A DNA stretch of 33,029 nt from positions 1 to 33,029 of IMG/VR virus record IMGVR_UViG_3300047476_000319; one strand, given 5' to 3'. A program made the position numbers and the translations under genes. Below are positions 7,584-17,931 of this stretch, in pieces (positions within the stretch are counted from its first letter, which is position 1; each line of letters begins with the position of its first letter). The notes under the pieces were generated by a model that saw only the letters and a list, made by a program, of their open reading frames with translations, ran no database searches and had not been told where the DNA came from. Origin of the DNA: a virus.

Positions 7584-9662
7584 ATGGCAATTAAACCCTT
7601 AAACTCAGTCGGTGGCTTCTCAGTAGGTGAAGTCCCGGCAAACGTCATATTAGCTAACGGCGACATAACGACCGGTAATGCTACGGCTACGGGTAATATA
7701 ACAGCAAATTATTACTTTGGTAATGGCGCATACTTGACTGGCATTGATGCTACAAGTATTCAAAATGGCAACAGTAATGTAAAAGTATATGCGAATGCTA
7801 ACGTAGAAATATCAGCATATGGTAATGCAAATATTGTAACTATAACAGGTACAGGCGCTAACGTAACTGGAACTTTCAACGTTACAGGAAACGCTACTTT
7901 ACCGGATATCATAGCTGCCAACTTAACATCTTCTACTAACGCAAATATTAATATCGAACCAGACGGCACCGGACTAGTGGTAATAGCAAACACAGCAGGT
8001 GGAGCAACAGCTATTGCTATGGGTGATCCTTCTCAGGGTAACTTAATAAGCAACGCTGTAACACTGTCTAATTCTTCATCTGTATCTAATGCGATTGCTC
8101 AGTTAAATGTAGTTTTAGGTAAACTTGTACCTCCTGCTCCACCTAACTTCCCGGCTAGCCAAACAATTTCAATACAAAGTTTGTCAACTTATAGAATGGC
8201 AGACTTTACACAAATAGATAACACACCGGGCGCAAACAAAAACGTTGCCGGTGGTACTACAGTAACAACCGTTAGAAGAACATCTACTTATACTACTGGT
8301 AACATAACAACAGCAGGCCCCGGTGATAGCGGTTTTATCGCATCACGTTTAAACGGAGTAGACGCAGGTAACGTAACATTGACCTCATCCTTAATAGGTA
8401 ACGGTACATACGATGACCTAGTTATATACAACAACTATGATTATAACAGCGCCAACGCAAACATTACCGCTGGCTTCTGGTCTGTCTTCTCTGCTCGTTC
8501 GTCAGGTACAGTAACACAAGGTTGGAACGAAGTATATATTTCTGACTCTGCGGCAGGCAACACGAATACTACTGTTTGGTATTATGATAGTAGCGCGCCG
8601 GGCACACCTCAGTTCTCGTCAGTGACAATAACGCCACCAAGCTCACCAACATACGAATATTCAAGTACAGTACCGCACTACACTAGTAGCAATGCTTTTG
8701 ATGTAACCTTCAACGTTAACCGTTTAAGTGGTGACATGTACCCAACTGCTGATACATTTATCACTGGCGCAGCCGGCGGAGCTTTTGGCTCCCCCGCTAG
8801 CGTAACATACTCATCAGCCGGTGTCACTACCCCATTGGCACAAAATTTATATGTTTCGGCCGGCAGTCAAGCAGTAGCAACTACAGCGACTGTCATCTCA
8901 GGATTTGGCTCTAGCGCAAGTGCTCCTAGCGTAAGCGCATTTAATAGCTACGCAACTGGCACCCAGGCACTAACTCCGAGTGGTACAGTTTTATATAAAA
9001 CAGGTACAGCAAGTTCTTCCACAAGAATAGAAGAAGCAAACGTATACATTGGATCTACTATTGGTTCTGGGTCAGGATTAGCATATCGTATCGTAAATCC
9101 AGGGTCAGGGAATACCCCAACATATACTGGATCTGAATCACAATTCAACAGTCAATCATCTACATTACAAACGTATGATGCTACTGTAGTCGGTAATGTG
9201 TTAAAGCACGATCAAACAAACTATTCAACTGGTTACTTACCGGCTGGACCTAATTTAAGCACAGGACGAAGCGGAACACAATACTTCACATTCAAATTCA
9301 TTAGAACATCAGTTTCTAAGTTCGATGTTAAGTGGTCTGGAAATATCGCTGGCATGTGGGTAGCACTTCCAGGAAGTGTAATAGATTCTACATCAGGTGC
9401 TAACGGATGGATTAATATGGCAACAGCATATGCTGGTGCTGGTGTACCTGGCTCAAACGTAGGTGCCGGAGGAAACGGATCAGATGGATGTGCGCTTGGT
9501 GGCGTTGCTCCATTGAATTCAACACAAACAAATAAATCAGTTACCGCTACTTTTGGTACTGTAAGTAGCTCTAGTACAGTCACTAACGAAATTTATGTTA
9601 GAGTTGCTTTAACATCTGGACAGACAGTAACTGCCCTTTCATTACAAACTGCGAGTAACTAA
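7584..9662 (+). CDS. Fibre-like virion protein with large C-terminal domain (692 aa)
   Basis: Residues 1-30 (AIKPLNSVGGFSVGEVPANV) carry the same N-terminal anchor as the fibres at 4301 and 14302. A short repeat region follows to about residue 175, including a GNSNVKVYANANVEI module also seen in the 1545-aa protein. The rest, residues about 180-692, is a non-repetitive aromatic- and Gly/Ser-rich region that starts after a Pro-rich linker (LVPPAPPNFPASQ). It contains FSVFSAR-like and GWNEVYISDSA segments and ends in HDQTNYSTGYLPAGPNLSTG and a GGNGSDGCALGG loop. This large domain looks like a conserved marine-phage virion domain, perhaps a tip or receptor-binding module, though I cannot assign a named family. 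It is preceded by its own late promoter and followed 2 nt later by the 1545-aa gene. Confidence 0.8.
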   Translation: MAIKPLNSVGGFSVGEVPANVILANGDITTGNATATGNITANYYFGNGAYLTGIDATSIQNGNSNVKVYANANVEISAYGNANIVTITGTGANVTGTFNVTGNATLPDIIAANLTSSTNANINIEPDGTGLVVIANTAGGATAIAMGDPSQGNLISNAVTLSNSSSVSNAIAQLNVVLGKLVPPAPPNFPASQTISIQSLSTYRMADFTQIDNTPGANKNVAGGTTVTTVRRTSTYTTGNITTAGPGDSGFIASRLNGVDAGNVTLTSSLIGNGTYDDLVIYNNYDYNSANANITAGFWSVFSARSSGTVTQGWNEVYISDSAAGNTNTTVWYYDSSAPGTPQFSSVTITPPSSPTYEYSSTVPHYTSSNAFDVTFNVNRLSGDMYPTADTFITGAAGGAFGSPASVTYSSAGVTTPLAQNLYVSAGSQAVATTATVISGFGSSASAPSVSAFNSYATGTQALTPSGTVLYKTGTASSSTRIEEANVYIGSTIGSGSGLAYRIVNPGSGNTPTYTGSESQFNSQSSTLQTYDATVVGNVLKHDQTNYSTGYLPAGPNLSTGRSGTQYFTFKFIRTSVSKFDVKWSGNIAGMWVALPGSVIDSTSGANGWINMATAYAGAGVPGSNVGAGGNGSDGCALGGVAPLNSTQTNKSVTATFGTVSSSSTVTNEIYVRVALTSGQTVTALSLQTASN

Positions 9663-9664
9663 TT

Positions 9665-12600
9665 ATGGCCGTATCACAATCACAAATCGTTGACTTACTA
9701 TATAAGCAGGCATTCGGTGTTACAAAGACCGATACTGCTACTAATAAGAGTCCTAGTAACGAATCAATTCCTAGCCCAGCGCTGAATCGAGGAGATACTT
9801 TATGGACAGAAGCTGACCAAATACCCGGTACAGCGGCAGCTACAGCAGGTATTGTTCAAGCATATACCGGAGCGAACGCAGTACAATGTACAGCGGACAA
9901 TACTACAGTTCCGATAGGTGGTATATATCCTACATGGAAAACAAACTTAACATATTGGATACCTAGCGAATTTGGTTCAACATATAACGTTCAAGTTTTC
10001 ATCGATAACTCAGGAGCAGCCGACCCGACCAGTACAGGTACACAAATTTTCGCTGATGGATCAGGTGGTACAGGACAGTACTATTATGATTATCAGTCAG
10101 GTGTATTGAACTTTATTGGTGAGACGATACCTGCTGGATTAACTTCTGGTAAAGTTCTATATGTAGTTGGATACAGATATATCGGTAAAGTGGGTGTAAA
10201 CGATCTACCTGACGATACGACTATTGGTAACTTGAGTGTAAACGACACTACGATTGCGTCTATCAATACAAATGCTAATATTGAATTAAGCCCTAACGGT
10301 ACTGGTGTAGTTAACTCTACTGCTAACGTTGTAGCTCCTTACTTTATCGGTAACGTTGAAGGTAATATCAGTGGTAACGTAGTTGCTCCTGGTTCGAATA
10401 CTGAGATATTGTTTAACGATGGCGGAGTTATCGGAGCAAACACACTGTTCACTTTTGACAAAGCGACCGGCGAGCTAATACTAACTGGTAATGCTCAGTT
10501 TAATAATGCTAATTTAGGTAATTTAGGAACAGCTAACTATATTGACGTTACTAATCTAGCTAACATCGGTAACGTTACAATAACATATGAATTAAGCGGT
10601 AACTACGCTAACTTTACAAACAACGTTGTAACTAACAACACAACTATTAATTTAGAACTTGCGGGTAATACTGCGAACTTCAGCGGTAATGTCATACTAC
10701 CAAATTTACAAGTCAACTTAGAACTAGTCGGCAACACTGCTAATTTCAGTGGTAATGTTGTAGTTCCTAACTTAACTGTCAACTTAGAACTTGCGGGTAA
10801 TACAGCTAACTTCAGTGGTAATATCAAAACACTGAATGCCAACTTAGGTAATCTTGCTGAGGCAAACTACGTTAACGTTTCTTCTACATTGAATGTAACA
10901 GATACTGCTAACGTTGGTAATGCTGTTGTCAACAACTTGACACAATATCAATTAGTTTTCCCAGATAATACTAATAAGTTAGTCGGAAGCTCAGACTTGT
11001 ACTGGGACGTTGCGAGTTCAGCACTGTGGACAACTGGTATCTATTCAAATGGATTGATTAGTACTACATCTAATGTTGACGCAAATAACGCAAACATCAC
11101 TGCGAATCTAACATCCGGCAATGCTAATTTAGGTAACTTAGCTACGGCTAATTACATAAACGTTGCTAATGACTTAAACGTAACCGGTAACATAACTGGC
11201 GCAAATCTAATCGGGTCATTAGCTAATGGTAATAGTAACGTAAAAGTATATGGAAACGCAAACGTAGAAGTAACAGTATCTGGAAATAGCAACGTTGCTA
11301 CATTCGCAAGTACTGGTTTATATGTAGTTGGTGAGATTAACACTACTGCTGGCAACATGTTATCTAACGGTAACATTAGTGCTAACGGATTTTTGAATGG
11401 TGCTAATGCTAACATTACTGGTCAAGCAGAAATTGGTAGCGTTCTTACGGCTAACATAACAGCTCCAGTTGATAGTTTAACACTATCAGCGGCTGGTTCA
11501 GATCAAAACATATATCTAGTGCCTACTGGTTTAGGTACTGTAGATTTAGGATTACACAGAATCACTCAACTCGGTGATCCTACACAACCACATGACGCCG
11601 CGACAAAAGAATATGTTGATGCTATGGCAGGTGAAGGATTGGACATTCACACTCCTGTTAGAGTAGAAACTCCCGACACAGCCGGAAGTCTAAACGCAAC
11701 ATATGCTCAAGGTGGTACAACACAAACCACTACTGATATCAGTGGTGGAAAGACAATTACATTCAGCGCAAACCACGGTTTGTCTGTTAACGACGGTATT
11801 GTTTGGGATAATTCATTCAATGGAATCGTTGGTGGCGAAGCATATTGGGTTGAAACAGTACCAGCATTGAATCAGATTACAGTTCGAAATGGTTACTATG
11901 GTGCTGAAGTTACAACGCTTACAAACGGTACAGGGCTAACACAAGCATCACGTGCTAACCCAGGTGTCGGTGCTACACTTACTAACGCAGGCGCAAACGC
12001 AGCCTTGACAATCGATGGTATCGCACTAGCAAACACTAATCGTGTGTTGATATACAACCAAACGAATAGTGCTGAAAACGGTATATATGTTGTTACTGAT
12101 GTTGGTAACAGCACGGCTGCATGGGTATTAACACGTTCAAGTGATTTTGACAAATATATACCTGATTCTAGCGCAGGTATGAGCAAAGGATCATATGTAT
12201 TTGTAACCGCAGGTGCGACTGGAGCCGGTGAATCATATGTAATGACTTCACCAATCGGCGAAGTAATTATTGGTACAGATGCTCTAACATTTACTCAATT
12301 CAGTGCGGCAGGATCATATACCGCAGGTAACGGCATTGCTATAACTGGTACGACTATCAGCGCAAACACAGACGGTGTTACTACTGATGTAGTTGGTGGA
12401 AATATTGTTGTTAAATCAAGTGCTAACCTAACTACACCTAACGTAGGTGACGCAACGTTCAGTAGCTTGTCTTGGAACAATTTGAGTAATGGTAACGTTA
12501 CTGCTAACAATCTAAGCACTAGTAATATTGCTAACATTGGTCTTGATTTAACAGTCGGTGGTATCGCACAAGTTAACGGTAACATCAACAGTAACGCAAA

Positions 12601-14302
12601 CGTAAATTCAAACAATATATTTGTTACTAATTTTGTTGACATTGGCGCTAACTTACTAGCAAACAATATAACATCTAACCATGTTATTATTACTACTGAC
12701 GCAAACGTAAGTAACTTAGCAACTATTAACCAAGTAACAATCAACACTGAGTTGAGTGGTAACTATGCTAACTTTACAAATAACGTAGTAGCAAACAACG
12801 TAACAGTAAATTCAGAATTTAGCGGTAACACAGCGAATTTCAGTGGTAATGTAATATTACCTAACTTACAAGTTAATTCTGCGATTGCTGGTAACACCGC
12901 TAATTTCAGTGGTAATGTAATATTACCTAACTTACAAGTTAATTCTGCGATTGCCGGTAACACAGCTAACTTCAGTGGTAACGTAGTTGTTCCAAATCTA
13001 ACTGTCAACTTAGAGTTAGCAGGTAATACAGCCAACTTCTCTGGTAACGTAACCGTTAATAACATGTCTGTCACTAATGAGTTGACAGCCAACGTTATCA
13101 ACTTGACAGGTGAGATAACTGTTCCTAACTTAACAGTCAATAATTCTCTAACTGGCAACTATGCTAACTTCAGTAACAACGTAGTCACAAATAACGCAAC
13201 TGTGAATTTAGAGTTTAGTGGTAACACTGCTAACTTCAGCGGTAATGTCATACTACCAAATCTACAAGTTAATTCTGAAATCGCAGGTAACACTGCTAAT
13301 TTCAGTGGCAACGTAATTGTTCCGAACCTAACAGTCAACTTAGAACTAGCAGGTAACACAGCTAATTTTACGGGTAATATCAAGACACTAAATGCTAATT
13401 TAGGTAACTTGGCAACTGCTAACTTCATTGAAGTTTCTAGTAACGTTGTCACAAGTAATCTAACCGTTAATTTAGAACTAAGTGGAAACACAGCAAACTT
13501 CAGTAGCAATGTAGTTGTTAACAACTTAACAACTAACCTAGAATTAGCAGGTAATACAGCTAACTTCAGTGGTAACGTAGTTGTTCCAAATCTAACTGTC
13601 AACTTAGAGTTAGCAGGTAATACAGCCAACTTCTCTGGTAATATCAAGTCTCTAAATGCTAACTTAGGTAATCTTGCTACCGCAAATTACATCAATGTCG
13701 CAAGTGATATTGTTACAAGTAACTTGACAGTTAACCTAGAACTAAGCGGTAATACTGCTAATTTTACTGGCAACATTGCTCCTCTAGGTATACTAACTGA
13801 TAACTATTATTACGCAAACGGTAGCCCGGTTGACTTCCAACAAGCAGCCGGATCTAATAATGAGATACAATTTAATTCTAATGATGATTTCTCAGCTAGC
13901 GCGAACCTAACATTTGATCCTAGCACTAACGTGTTAGGTGTCATCGGTGATGCGAACATATCAAATGCCATAGTATTAGGCAACACTACAACAACGTGGG
14001 CGACAGTTACTACTACGGCAATTACGGCAAATCAAACAATCGCAAGTTTGTCAGTGACCGGTGTTACTGGTGTTGAGTACTTAGTTAAAGCAGTAGATTC
14101 TACTGGATCTAAATATAGTGTAGCAACAGTACAAGCAGTGACTGATGGAACTTCAGTTGATTACTCTACATACGGTACCGTGTATTTGGGTGGATCAACT
14201 GGTGTACTAGCAGTAAATATTGTAGGTGGATTGATAAGACTTCAAGTTACACCATCAAGTAGTAACAGCACAGTTTGGACAACACAATATAGGATCATAT
14301 AA
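9665..14302 (+). CDS. Giant repeat tail fibre protein (1545 aa)
   Basis: This is the longest gene in the window. Residues 1-180 are an N-terminal domain (IVDLLYKQAFGVTKTDTA ... DGSGGTGQYYYDYQSGVLNF) of a type I associate with marine myovirus fibres, different from the KPLN anchor of its neighbours. Next come an NTEILFNDGG module (about 245) and two blocks of a 22-residue repeat with core ELAGNTANFSGNVVVPNLTV: about four copies at 307-392 and about fourteen at 1024-1376. Between them lie the tail-fibre signature DAATKEYVDAM near residue 644 and a GVGATLT ... NRVLIYNQ ... FTQFSAAG domain at about 767-882 that recurs in phage fibres. The C-terminus (about 1438-1545) matches the end of the 1082-aa fibre. 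It overlaps the next gene by one base (TAATG). Confidence 0.87.
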   Translation: MAVSQSQIVDLLYKQAFGVTKTDTATNKSPSNESIPSPALNRGDTLWTEADQIPGTAAATAGIVQAYTGANAVQCTADNTTVPIGGIYPTWKTNLTYWIPSEFGSTYNVQVFIDNSGAADPTSTGTQIFADGSGGTGQYYYDYQSGVLNFIGETIPAGLTSGKVLYVVGYRYIGKVGVNDLPDDTTIGNLSVNDTTIASINTNANIELSPNGTGVVNSTANVVAPYFIGNVEGNISGNVVAPGSNTEILFNDGGVIGANTLFTFDKATGELILTGNAQFNNANLGNLGTANYIDVTNLANIGNVTITYELSGNYANFTNNVVTNNTTINLELAGNTANFSGNVILPNLQVNLELVGNTANFSGNVVVPNLTVNLELAGNTANFSGNIKTLNANLGNLAEANYVNVSSTLNVTDTANVGNAVVNNLTQYQLVFPDNTNKLVGSSDLYWDVASSALWTTGIYSNGLISTTSNVDANNANITANLTSGNANLGNLATANYINVANDLNVTGNITGANLIGSLANGNSNVKVYGNANVEVTVSGNSNVATFASTGLYVVGEINTTAGNMLSNGNISANGFLNGANANITGQAEIGSVLTANITAPVDSLTLSAAGSDQNIYLVPTGLGTVDLGLHRITQLGDPTQPHDAATKEYVDAMAGEGLDIHTPVRVETPDTAGSLNATYAQGGTTQTTTDISGGKTITFSANHGLSVNDGIVWDNSFNGIVGGEAYWVETVPALNQITVRNGYYGAEVTTLTNGTGLTQASRANPGVGATLTNAGANAALTIDGIALANTNRVLIYNQTNSAENGIYVVTDVGNSTAAWVLTRSSDFDKYIPDSSAGMSKGSYVFVTAGATGAGESYVMTSPIGEVIIGTDALTFTQFSAAGSYTAGNGIAITGTTISANTDGVTTDVVGGNIVVKSSANLTTPNVGDATFSSLSWNNLSNGNVTANNLSTSNIANIGLDLTVGGIAQVNGNINSNANVNSNNIFVTNFVDIGANLLANNITSNHVIITTDANVSNLATINQVTINTELSGNYANFTNNVVANNVTVNSEFSGNTANFSGNVILPNLQVNSAIAGNTANFSGNVILPNLQVNSAIAGNTANFSGNVVVPNLTVNLELAGNTANFSGNVTVNNMSVTNELTANVINLTGEITVPNLTVNNSLTGNYANFSNNVVTNNATVNLEFSGNTANFSGNVILPNLQVNSEIAGNTANFSGNVIVPNLTVNLELAGNTANFTGNIKTLNANLGNLATANFIEVSSNVVTSNLTVNLELSGNTANFSSNVVVNNLTTNLELAGNTANFSGNVVVPNLTVNLELAGNTANFSGNIKSLNANLGNLATANYINVASDIVTSNLTVNLELSGNTANFTGNIAPLGILTDNYYYANGSPVDFQQAAGSNNEIQFNSNDDFSASANLTFDPSTNVLGVIGDANISNAIVLGNTTTTWATVTTTAITANQTIASLSVTGVTGVEYLVKAVDSTGSKYSVATVQAVTDGTSVDYSTYGTVYLGGSTGVLAVNIVGGLIRLQVTPSSSNSTVWTTQYRII
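10585..10840 (+). repeat. 22-aa (66-nt) coding repeat, block 1
   Basis: About four tandem copies of a 66-nt coding unit with core GNTANFSGNV lie inside the 1545-aa fibre gene. The block ends in the spacer LNANLGNLAEANYVNV. The same unit returns in a longer block further along the gene. Confidence 0.8.
12962..13047 (+). repeat. 86-bp exact direct repeat, copy 1
   Basis: This 86-bp stretch is identical to 13556-13641, 594 bp downstream in the same gene (exactly nine 66-nt units). Recombination between the copies would remove or add 198 residues in frame. Confidence 0.88.
13556..13641 (+). repeat. 86-bp exact direct repeat, copy 2
   Basis: Second copy of the 86-bp exact repeat. The sequences diverge immediately outside at both ends (t versus c upstream, t versus c downstream). 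Confidence 0.88.
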
Positions 14303-17300
14303 TGGCATTGAAACCCCTTAACGTAGTCGATGGTCTCTCCGTCGGAGAGACACCGATTGATGTAATTGATGCTAACGGGAATGTCACTGCTACTAACTTA
14401 ACAGTATCAGGTATTTCTGACTTAGGTGCTATCGGTAATATTACTATTACCGGTGGTAGCAACGGTCAAGCAATTGTTACTGACGGTGCTGGTAATCTAA
14501 GTTTTATTACAATCGAAGGCGGTGGAGGAAATTCTGCCGCCCCTATGCCATATTTTATTCCGGCAGGAGATTCTCTTACTGTACCTACTAATTTTCAAGG
14601 TCTATTTTATGAACCAATCGACATAGAAGGTACATTTGAAGTTGACGGTATCTTGATAGACGTAAGTGGTGGCGGGACTGGAAACGGAATTCCCGGCGGT
14701 AACTCCACTCAAGTTCAATTCAATGACGGTGGTGTATTTGGTGGTAATGCCGGTCTAACATTTACAAAAGCTAACACTACTCTTACTGCTAACAACTTTA
14801 TAGCAACTAGTTCTGCTAATTTAGGTGACGTATCTAATATAACTATCAGTGGTGGTAACGCTAACTTTGTACTACAGACAGATGGATTTGGTAATTTATC
14901 ATGGGTAGAACAAACCGGTGGCGGCGGTGGAGTATCAGTAACAGTAGACGACTTCACTGGTAACGGGGTACAAACTCAATTTACATTGAGCGTAACACCA
15001 ACTGATATCGATTATACTTCAGTTAACTACAACGGTGTATTACTATTGCGCACAGATTATTCTTTAGCCGGTAATGTATTGACTACTAGTAGTGCTCCCG
15101 CAAATGGTTCTAGTTTAGAAGTAACTATTCTATCTAGTTCAAGCGGCGGCGGTGGTAATGGGACACCCGGCGGCGCAAATACACAAGTTCAGTTTAACAA
15201 TGACGGTGCTTTCGAAGGTAACGTTGGATTCACTTATGATTTAACAACCGGCACATTAACTGCCCCGGTACTTCAAGGTGAAGGTGCCAACATAGCAAAC
15301 ATCCCCGGCGGTAATGTAACTGGTCAAGTTAACTTTGCGGCTACAGCAAACAGCGTAGCAGGTGCCAATGTTACCGGATATGTGGCATTATCAACACTAG
15401 CAAACTCAGCAGTTTCTGTTAATGGATCTAATATTGTTGGAGCAGTTCCATACGCAATAGTTGCTAATGCTGTATCTGGTTCAAATGTAACCGGTGAAGT
15501 AAGTTTTGCGGCAGTCGCTAATAGCGTAGATGGATCAAATGTAAGTGGAGCTGTTAGTTATGCTACCACTGCTAACTCAGTAGCAGGCGCAAATGTAGCA
15601 GGTGAAGTAAGTTATGCAGCAATTGCTAACTCAGTAGCCGGTGCTAATGTATCAGGAGCTGTTAGTTATGCGACCACTGCTAACTCAGTAGCAGGCGCGA
15701 ATGTATCAGGTGAAGTAAGTTTTGCGGCAGTAGCCAATAGTATAGCCGGTGCTAATGTATCAGGTGAAGTTGGTCTAGCTACGTATGCTACAACGGCAAA
15801 TAGTGTAGCTGGATCAAATGTAAGTGGTAGTGTATCAAGTGCTACTACCGCCGGTACCGTAACTACAAATGCGCAACCTAATATTACAAGCGTCGGTACG
15901 TTGTCATCTTTATCTGTCACTGGTAACGTTACCGGCGGGAACATCGAAACATCTGGTACAGCTAATGTAGGAACTTTAAGTGTTACTACAGGCGGAGCGA
16001 GTATTACTGGTTTAGTGAATATCACAGGTGACATAGGTGTAACTGGTAACTTTAATGTATCTGGTAACTTGAATTATCAAAACGTAACTGATTTAGTTGT
16101 AGGTGATCCCTTAATTTATCTTGCGGCAAACAGTGTAGGGGATACCGAAGATATAGGTATTGTTGGTAACTACAATGACGGAGGATATGCTCATACTGGT
16201 TTAGCACGAGACCATACGGACAACACATGGAAATTCTTTTCGAACGTACAAGCAGAACCAACTACTAGTATCGACTGGGCAAACGCTAGTTACCCTTCAG
16301 TTAAAACAGGTAACTTGTTCTCTGCTAACATAACTGGCACTGGCTGGGCTAACATAACAGGTAACGTCACTGCTGGAAATGCCGATCTAGGCAACAGTGT
16401 GGTTGCTAACTACTTTATAGGTAGCGGTGCCAATCTAACTAGCATTTCAGGTGCTAATGTAACAGGTGAAGTTTCATTGGCTACATACGCAACAACTGCT
16501 AACTCAGTAGCAGCCGCAAATATTTCAGGCACTGTTAACTTAGCAAACTTTGCAACCGCCGCAAATAGTGTAGCAGGTGCCAACGTAACCGGTCAAGTAT
16601 CTAATTCGTTAGTAGCCGGTACTGTGTATACTGCCGCACAACCAAACATCACAAGTGTAGGTACGTTGACTACATTAGCAGTTACCGCAAACGCAACGGC
16701 AGGTAATGTATATGCTAACAGCGGAACTATCGGAGCTAGTTTATTAACTGGTACATTGACAACTGCTTCTCAGCCAAACGTAACAAGTGTTGGAACACTA
16801 TCGTCGTTGGCAGTTACAGCCAACATAACAGCAGGTAATGTATATGCTAACAGTGGTACAATTGGTGCTGGCACATTATCTGGAACATTATCAACTGCCT
16901 CTCAAACAAACATTACGGCAGTAGGTACACTAGCTTTCTTAGAAGTATCAGGTAACATCAATAGTGGAAACGCCGTGTTAGGTAATGCTGCCGTTGCCAA
17001 CTATTTAGGTGGTACATTAATAACGGCGGCGCAGCCTAACGTTACAAGTGTAGGTACACTAACTAGTGCCAATATATCCGGAGTGCTTACAGTACGTACT
17101 GCTAGCGCAACAGCCGGTGGTTTCAATCCAACTATCGCTGCAAAATCTATAGCAGATAGCATCGGTGGCGGCATTATGGTAGAAGGTAATGCTGCAGATG
17201 CGACATTGAACATGGGGTATGATGGGACTTCTATGTTCTTATCATCTAGCTATCGTTCAACCGCAGGATACAAACCAATAGCATTTTATACTTCGGGTAC

Positions 17301-17931
17301 TCAACGTGCTACATTAAGCACCGGTGGTGATTTTGCGTTAGGAACAACTACAACTCTTACTGGCGGCGGAAGCGCTAGATGGTTTACTATTAACGGCAGC
17401 GGCAGTAACTATAGCGGGGGTATAATATACGCATTAGAAGGTACTGCTAAAGCATATACGTATTATCAAGATGGGTATGTCTGCCATCAGGCATTGTCAT
17501 CATACGGTCATACTTTCTACGTAAACGGATCATCAATCGGAGCAAGAATAGATTCTAGCGGTAGAACATTGTTGGGTGGATATTCAGCTAGCGTAGGTTC
17601 ATACTCACTTCAAGTATCAGGTAATGTATACTTGAGCGGAACCCTAACAGAAGCGTCATCTATAAAACTTAAAGAAAATATAAGACCAATTACAAACGCA
17701 CTTGATGTTGTTTGTAATCTTGAAGGTGTTATATATGACAAGAAGGATGGTTCTAGTTATGACGAGCCTGGCTTCATCGCTGAAAAAGTCGCAGAAGTTA
17801 TAGAAACATTAGTTGATAGGGATAAAGACGGCAACCCAATGGGTGTCAAATATAACAAAACGATTGCGTATCTTGTAGAGGCTATTAAGGAACTTAAGGC
17901 AGAAATTGACTTACTTAAGGGAGATAGATAA
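14302..17931 (+). CDS. Tail fibre with C-terminal S74-type intramolecular chaperone (1209 aa)
   Basis: Modules in order: the KPLN anchor (1-30, ALKPLNVVDGLSVGETPIDV); an FQGLFYEPIDIEGTFEVDG segment (about 87-123); NTQVQF modules near 135 and 292; a DDFTGNGVQTQFTLS domain (about 211-276) typical of phage fibres; VAGANVSGAVSYATTANS repeats (about 334-516); a VVGDPLIYL ... GLARDHTDN ... EPTTSIDWANA module (594-670); five AQPNITSVGTL-type repeats; a globular region (about 928-1118); and an S74-like C-terminus from about 1118 (SSIKLKENIRPITNALDVV ... EPGFIAEKV, final coiled coil). S74 domains help fibres trimerise and usually release themselves by a Ser/Lys cut at their N-terminal edge; Ser1119/Ser1120 and the LK pair fit, although the usual SD is SS here. 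It shares TAATG junctions with both neighbours. Confidence 0.88.
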   Translation: MALKPLNVVDGLSVGETPIDVIDANGNVTATNLTVSGISDLGAIGNITITGGSNGQAIVTDGAGNLSFITIEGGGGNSAAPMPYFIPAGDSLTVPTNFQGLFYEPIDIEGTFEVDGILIDVSGGGTGNGIPGGNSTQVQFNDGGVFGGNAGLTFTKANTTLTANNFIATSSANLGDVSNITISGGNANFVLQTDGFGNLSWVEQTGGGGGVSVTVDDFTGNGVQTQFTLSVTPTDIDYTSVNYNGVLLLRTDYSLAGNVLTTSSAPANGSSLEVTILSSSSGGGGNGTPGGANTQVQFNNDGAFEGNVGFTYDLTTGTLTAPVLQGEGANIANIPGGNVTGQVNFAATANSVAGANVTGYVALSTLANSAVSVNGSNIVGAVPYAIVANAVSGSNVTGEVSFAAVANSVDGSNVSGAVSYATTANSVAGANVAGEVSYAAIANSVAGANVSGAVSYATTANSVAGANVSGEVSFAAVANSIAGANVSGEVGLATYATTANSVAGSNVSGSVSSATTAGTVTTNAQPNITSVGTLSSLSVTGNVTGGNIETSGTANVGTLSVTTGGASITGLVNITGDIGVTGNFNVSGNLNYQNVTDLVVGDPLIYLAANSVGDTEDIGIVGNYNDGGYAHTGLARDHTDNTWKFFSNVQAEPTTSIDWANASYPSVKTGNLFSANITGTGWANITGNVTAGNADLGNSVVANYFIGSGANLTSISGANVTGEVSLATYATTANSVAAANISGTVNLANFATAANSVAGANVTGQVSNSLVAGTVYTAAQPNITSVGTLTTLAVTANATAGNVYANSGTIGASLLTGTLTTASQPNVTSVGTLSSLAVTANITAGNVYANSGTIGAGTLSGTLSTASQTNITAVGTLAFLEVSGNINSGNAVLGNAAVANYLGGTLITAAQPNVTSVGTLTSANISGVLTVRTASATAGGFNPTIAAKSIADSIGGGIMVEGNAADATLNMGYDGTSMFLSSSYRSTAGYKPIAFYTSGTQRATLSTGGDFALGTTTTLTGGGSARWFTINGSGSNYSGGIIYALEGTAKAYTYYQDGYVCHQALSSYGHTFYVNGSSIGARIDSSGRTLLGGYSASVGSYSLQVSGNVYLSGTLTEASSIKLKENIRPITNALDVVCNLEGVIYDKKDGSSYDEPGFIAEKVAEVIETLVDRDKDGNPMGVKYNKTIAYLVEAIKELKAEIDLLKGDR
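15300..15850 (+). repeat. GANVSG / ATTANSVA coding repeats
   Basis: Tandem coding units of mostly 18 residues (54 nt) with core NSVAGANVSGAVSYATTA; some longer units carry GLATYATT. The same family recurs in the genes at 19616 and 31203. Confidence 0.8.

Larger units (their letters stand above)
12735..13790 (+). repeat. 22-aa (66-nt) coding repeat, block 2
   Basis: About fourteen copies of the same 66-nt coding unit, interrupted twice by a LNANLGNLATAN spacer. Most copies differ by synonymous changes. Two adjacent units, 12836-12888 and 12902-12954, are identical over about 53 nt at a 66-nt offset, which indicates recent unit duplication. Confidence 0.85.

Noticed and set aside
10603-13647. 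Several long minus-strand open frames with repeats such as LPLKLAVLPA across the 1545-aa fibre gene
   Set aside because: They are antisense images of the 66-nt coding repeat; the Asn/Thr/Gly/Val codons of the sense strand leave few stops on the other strand. No ribosome-binding sites or family motifs.
12735-13790. Regular repeats resembling a CRISPR array or non-coding satellite
   Set aside because: Repeat period is a multiple of three, the frame is open throughout, variation is largely synonymous, and there are no unique spacers of constant size.
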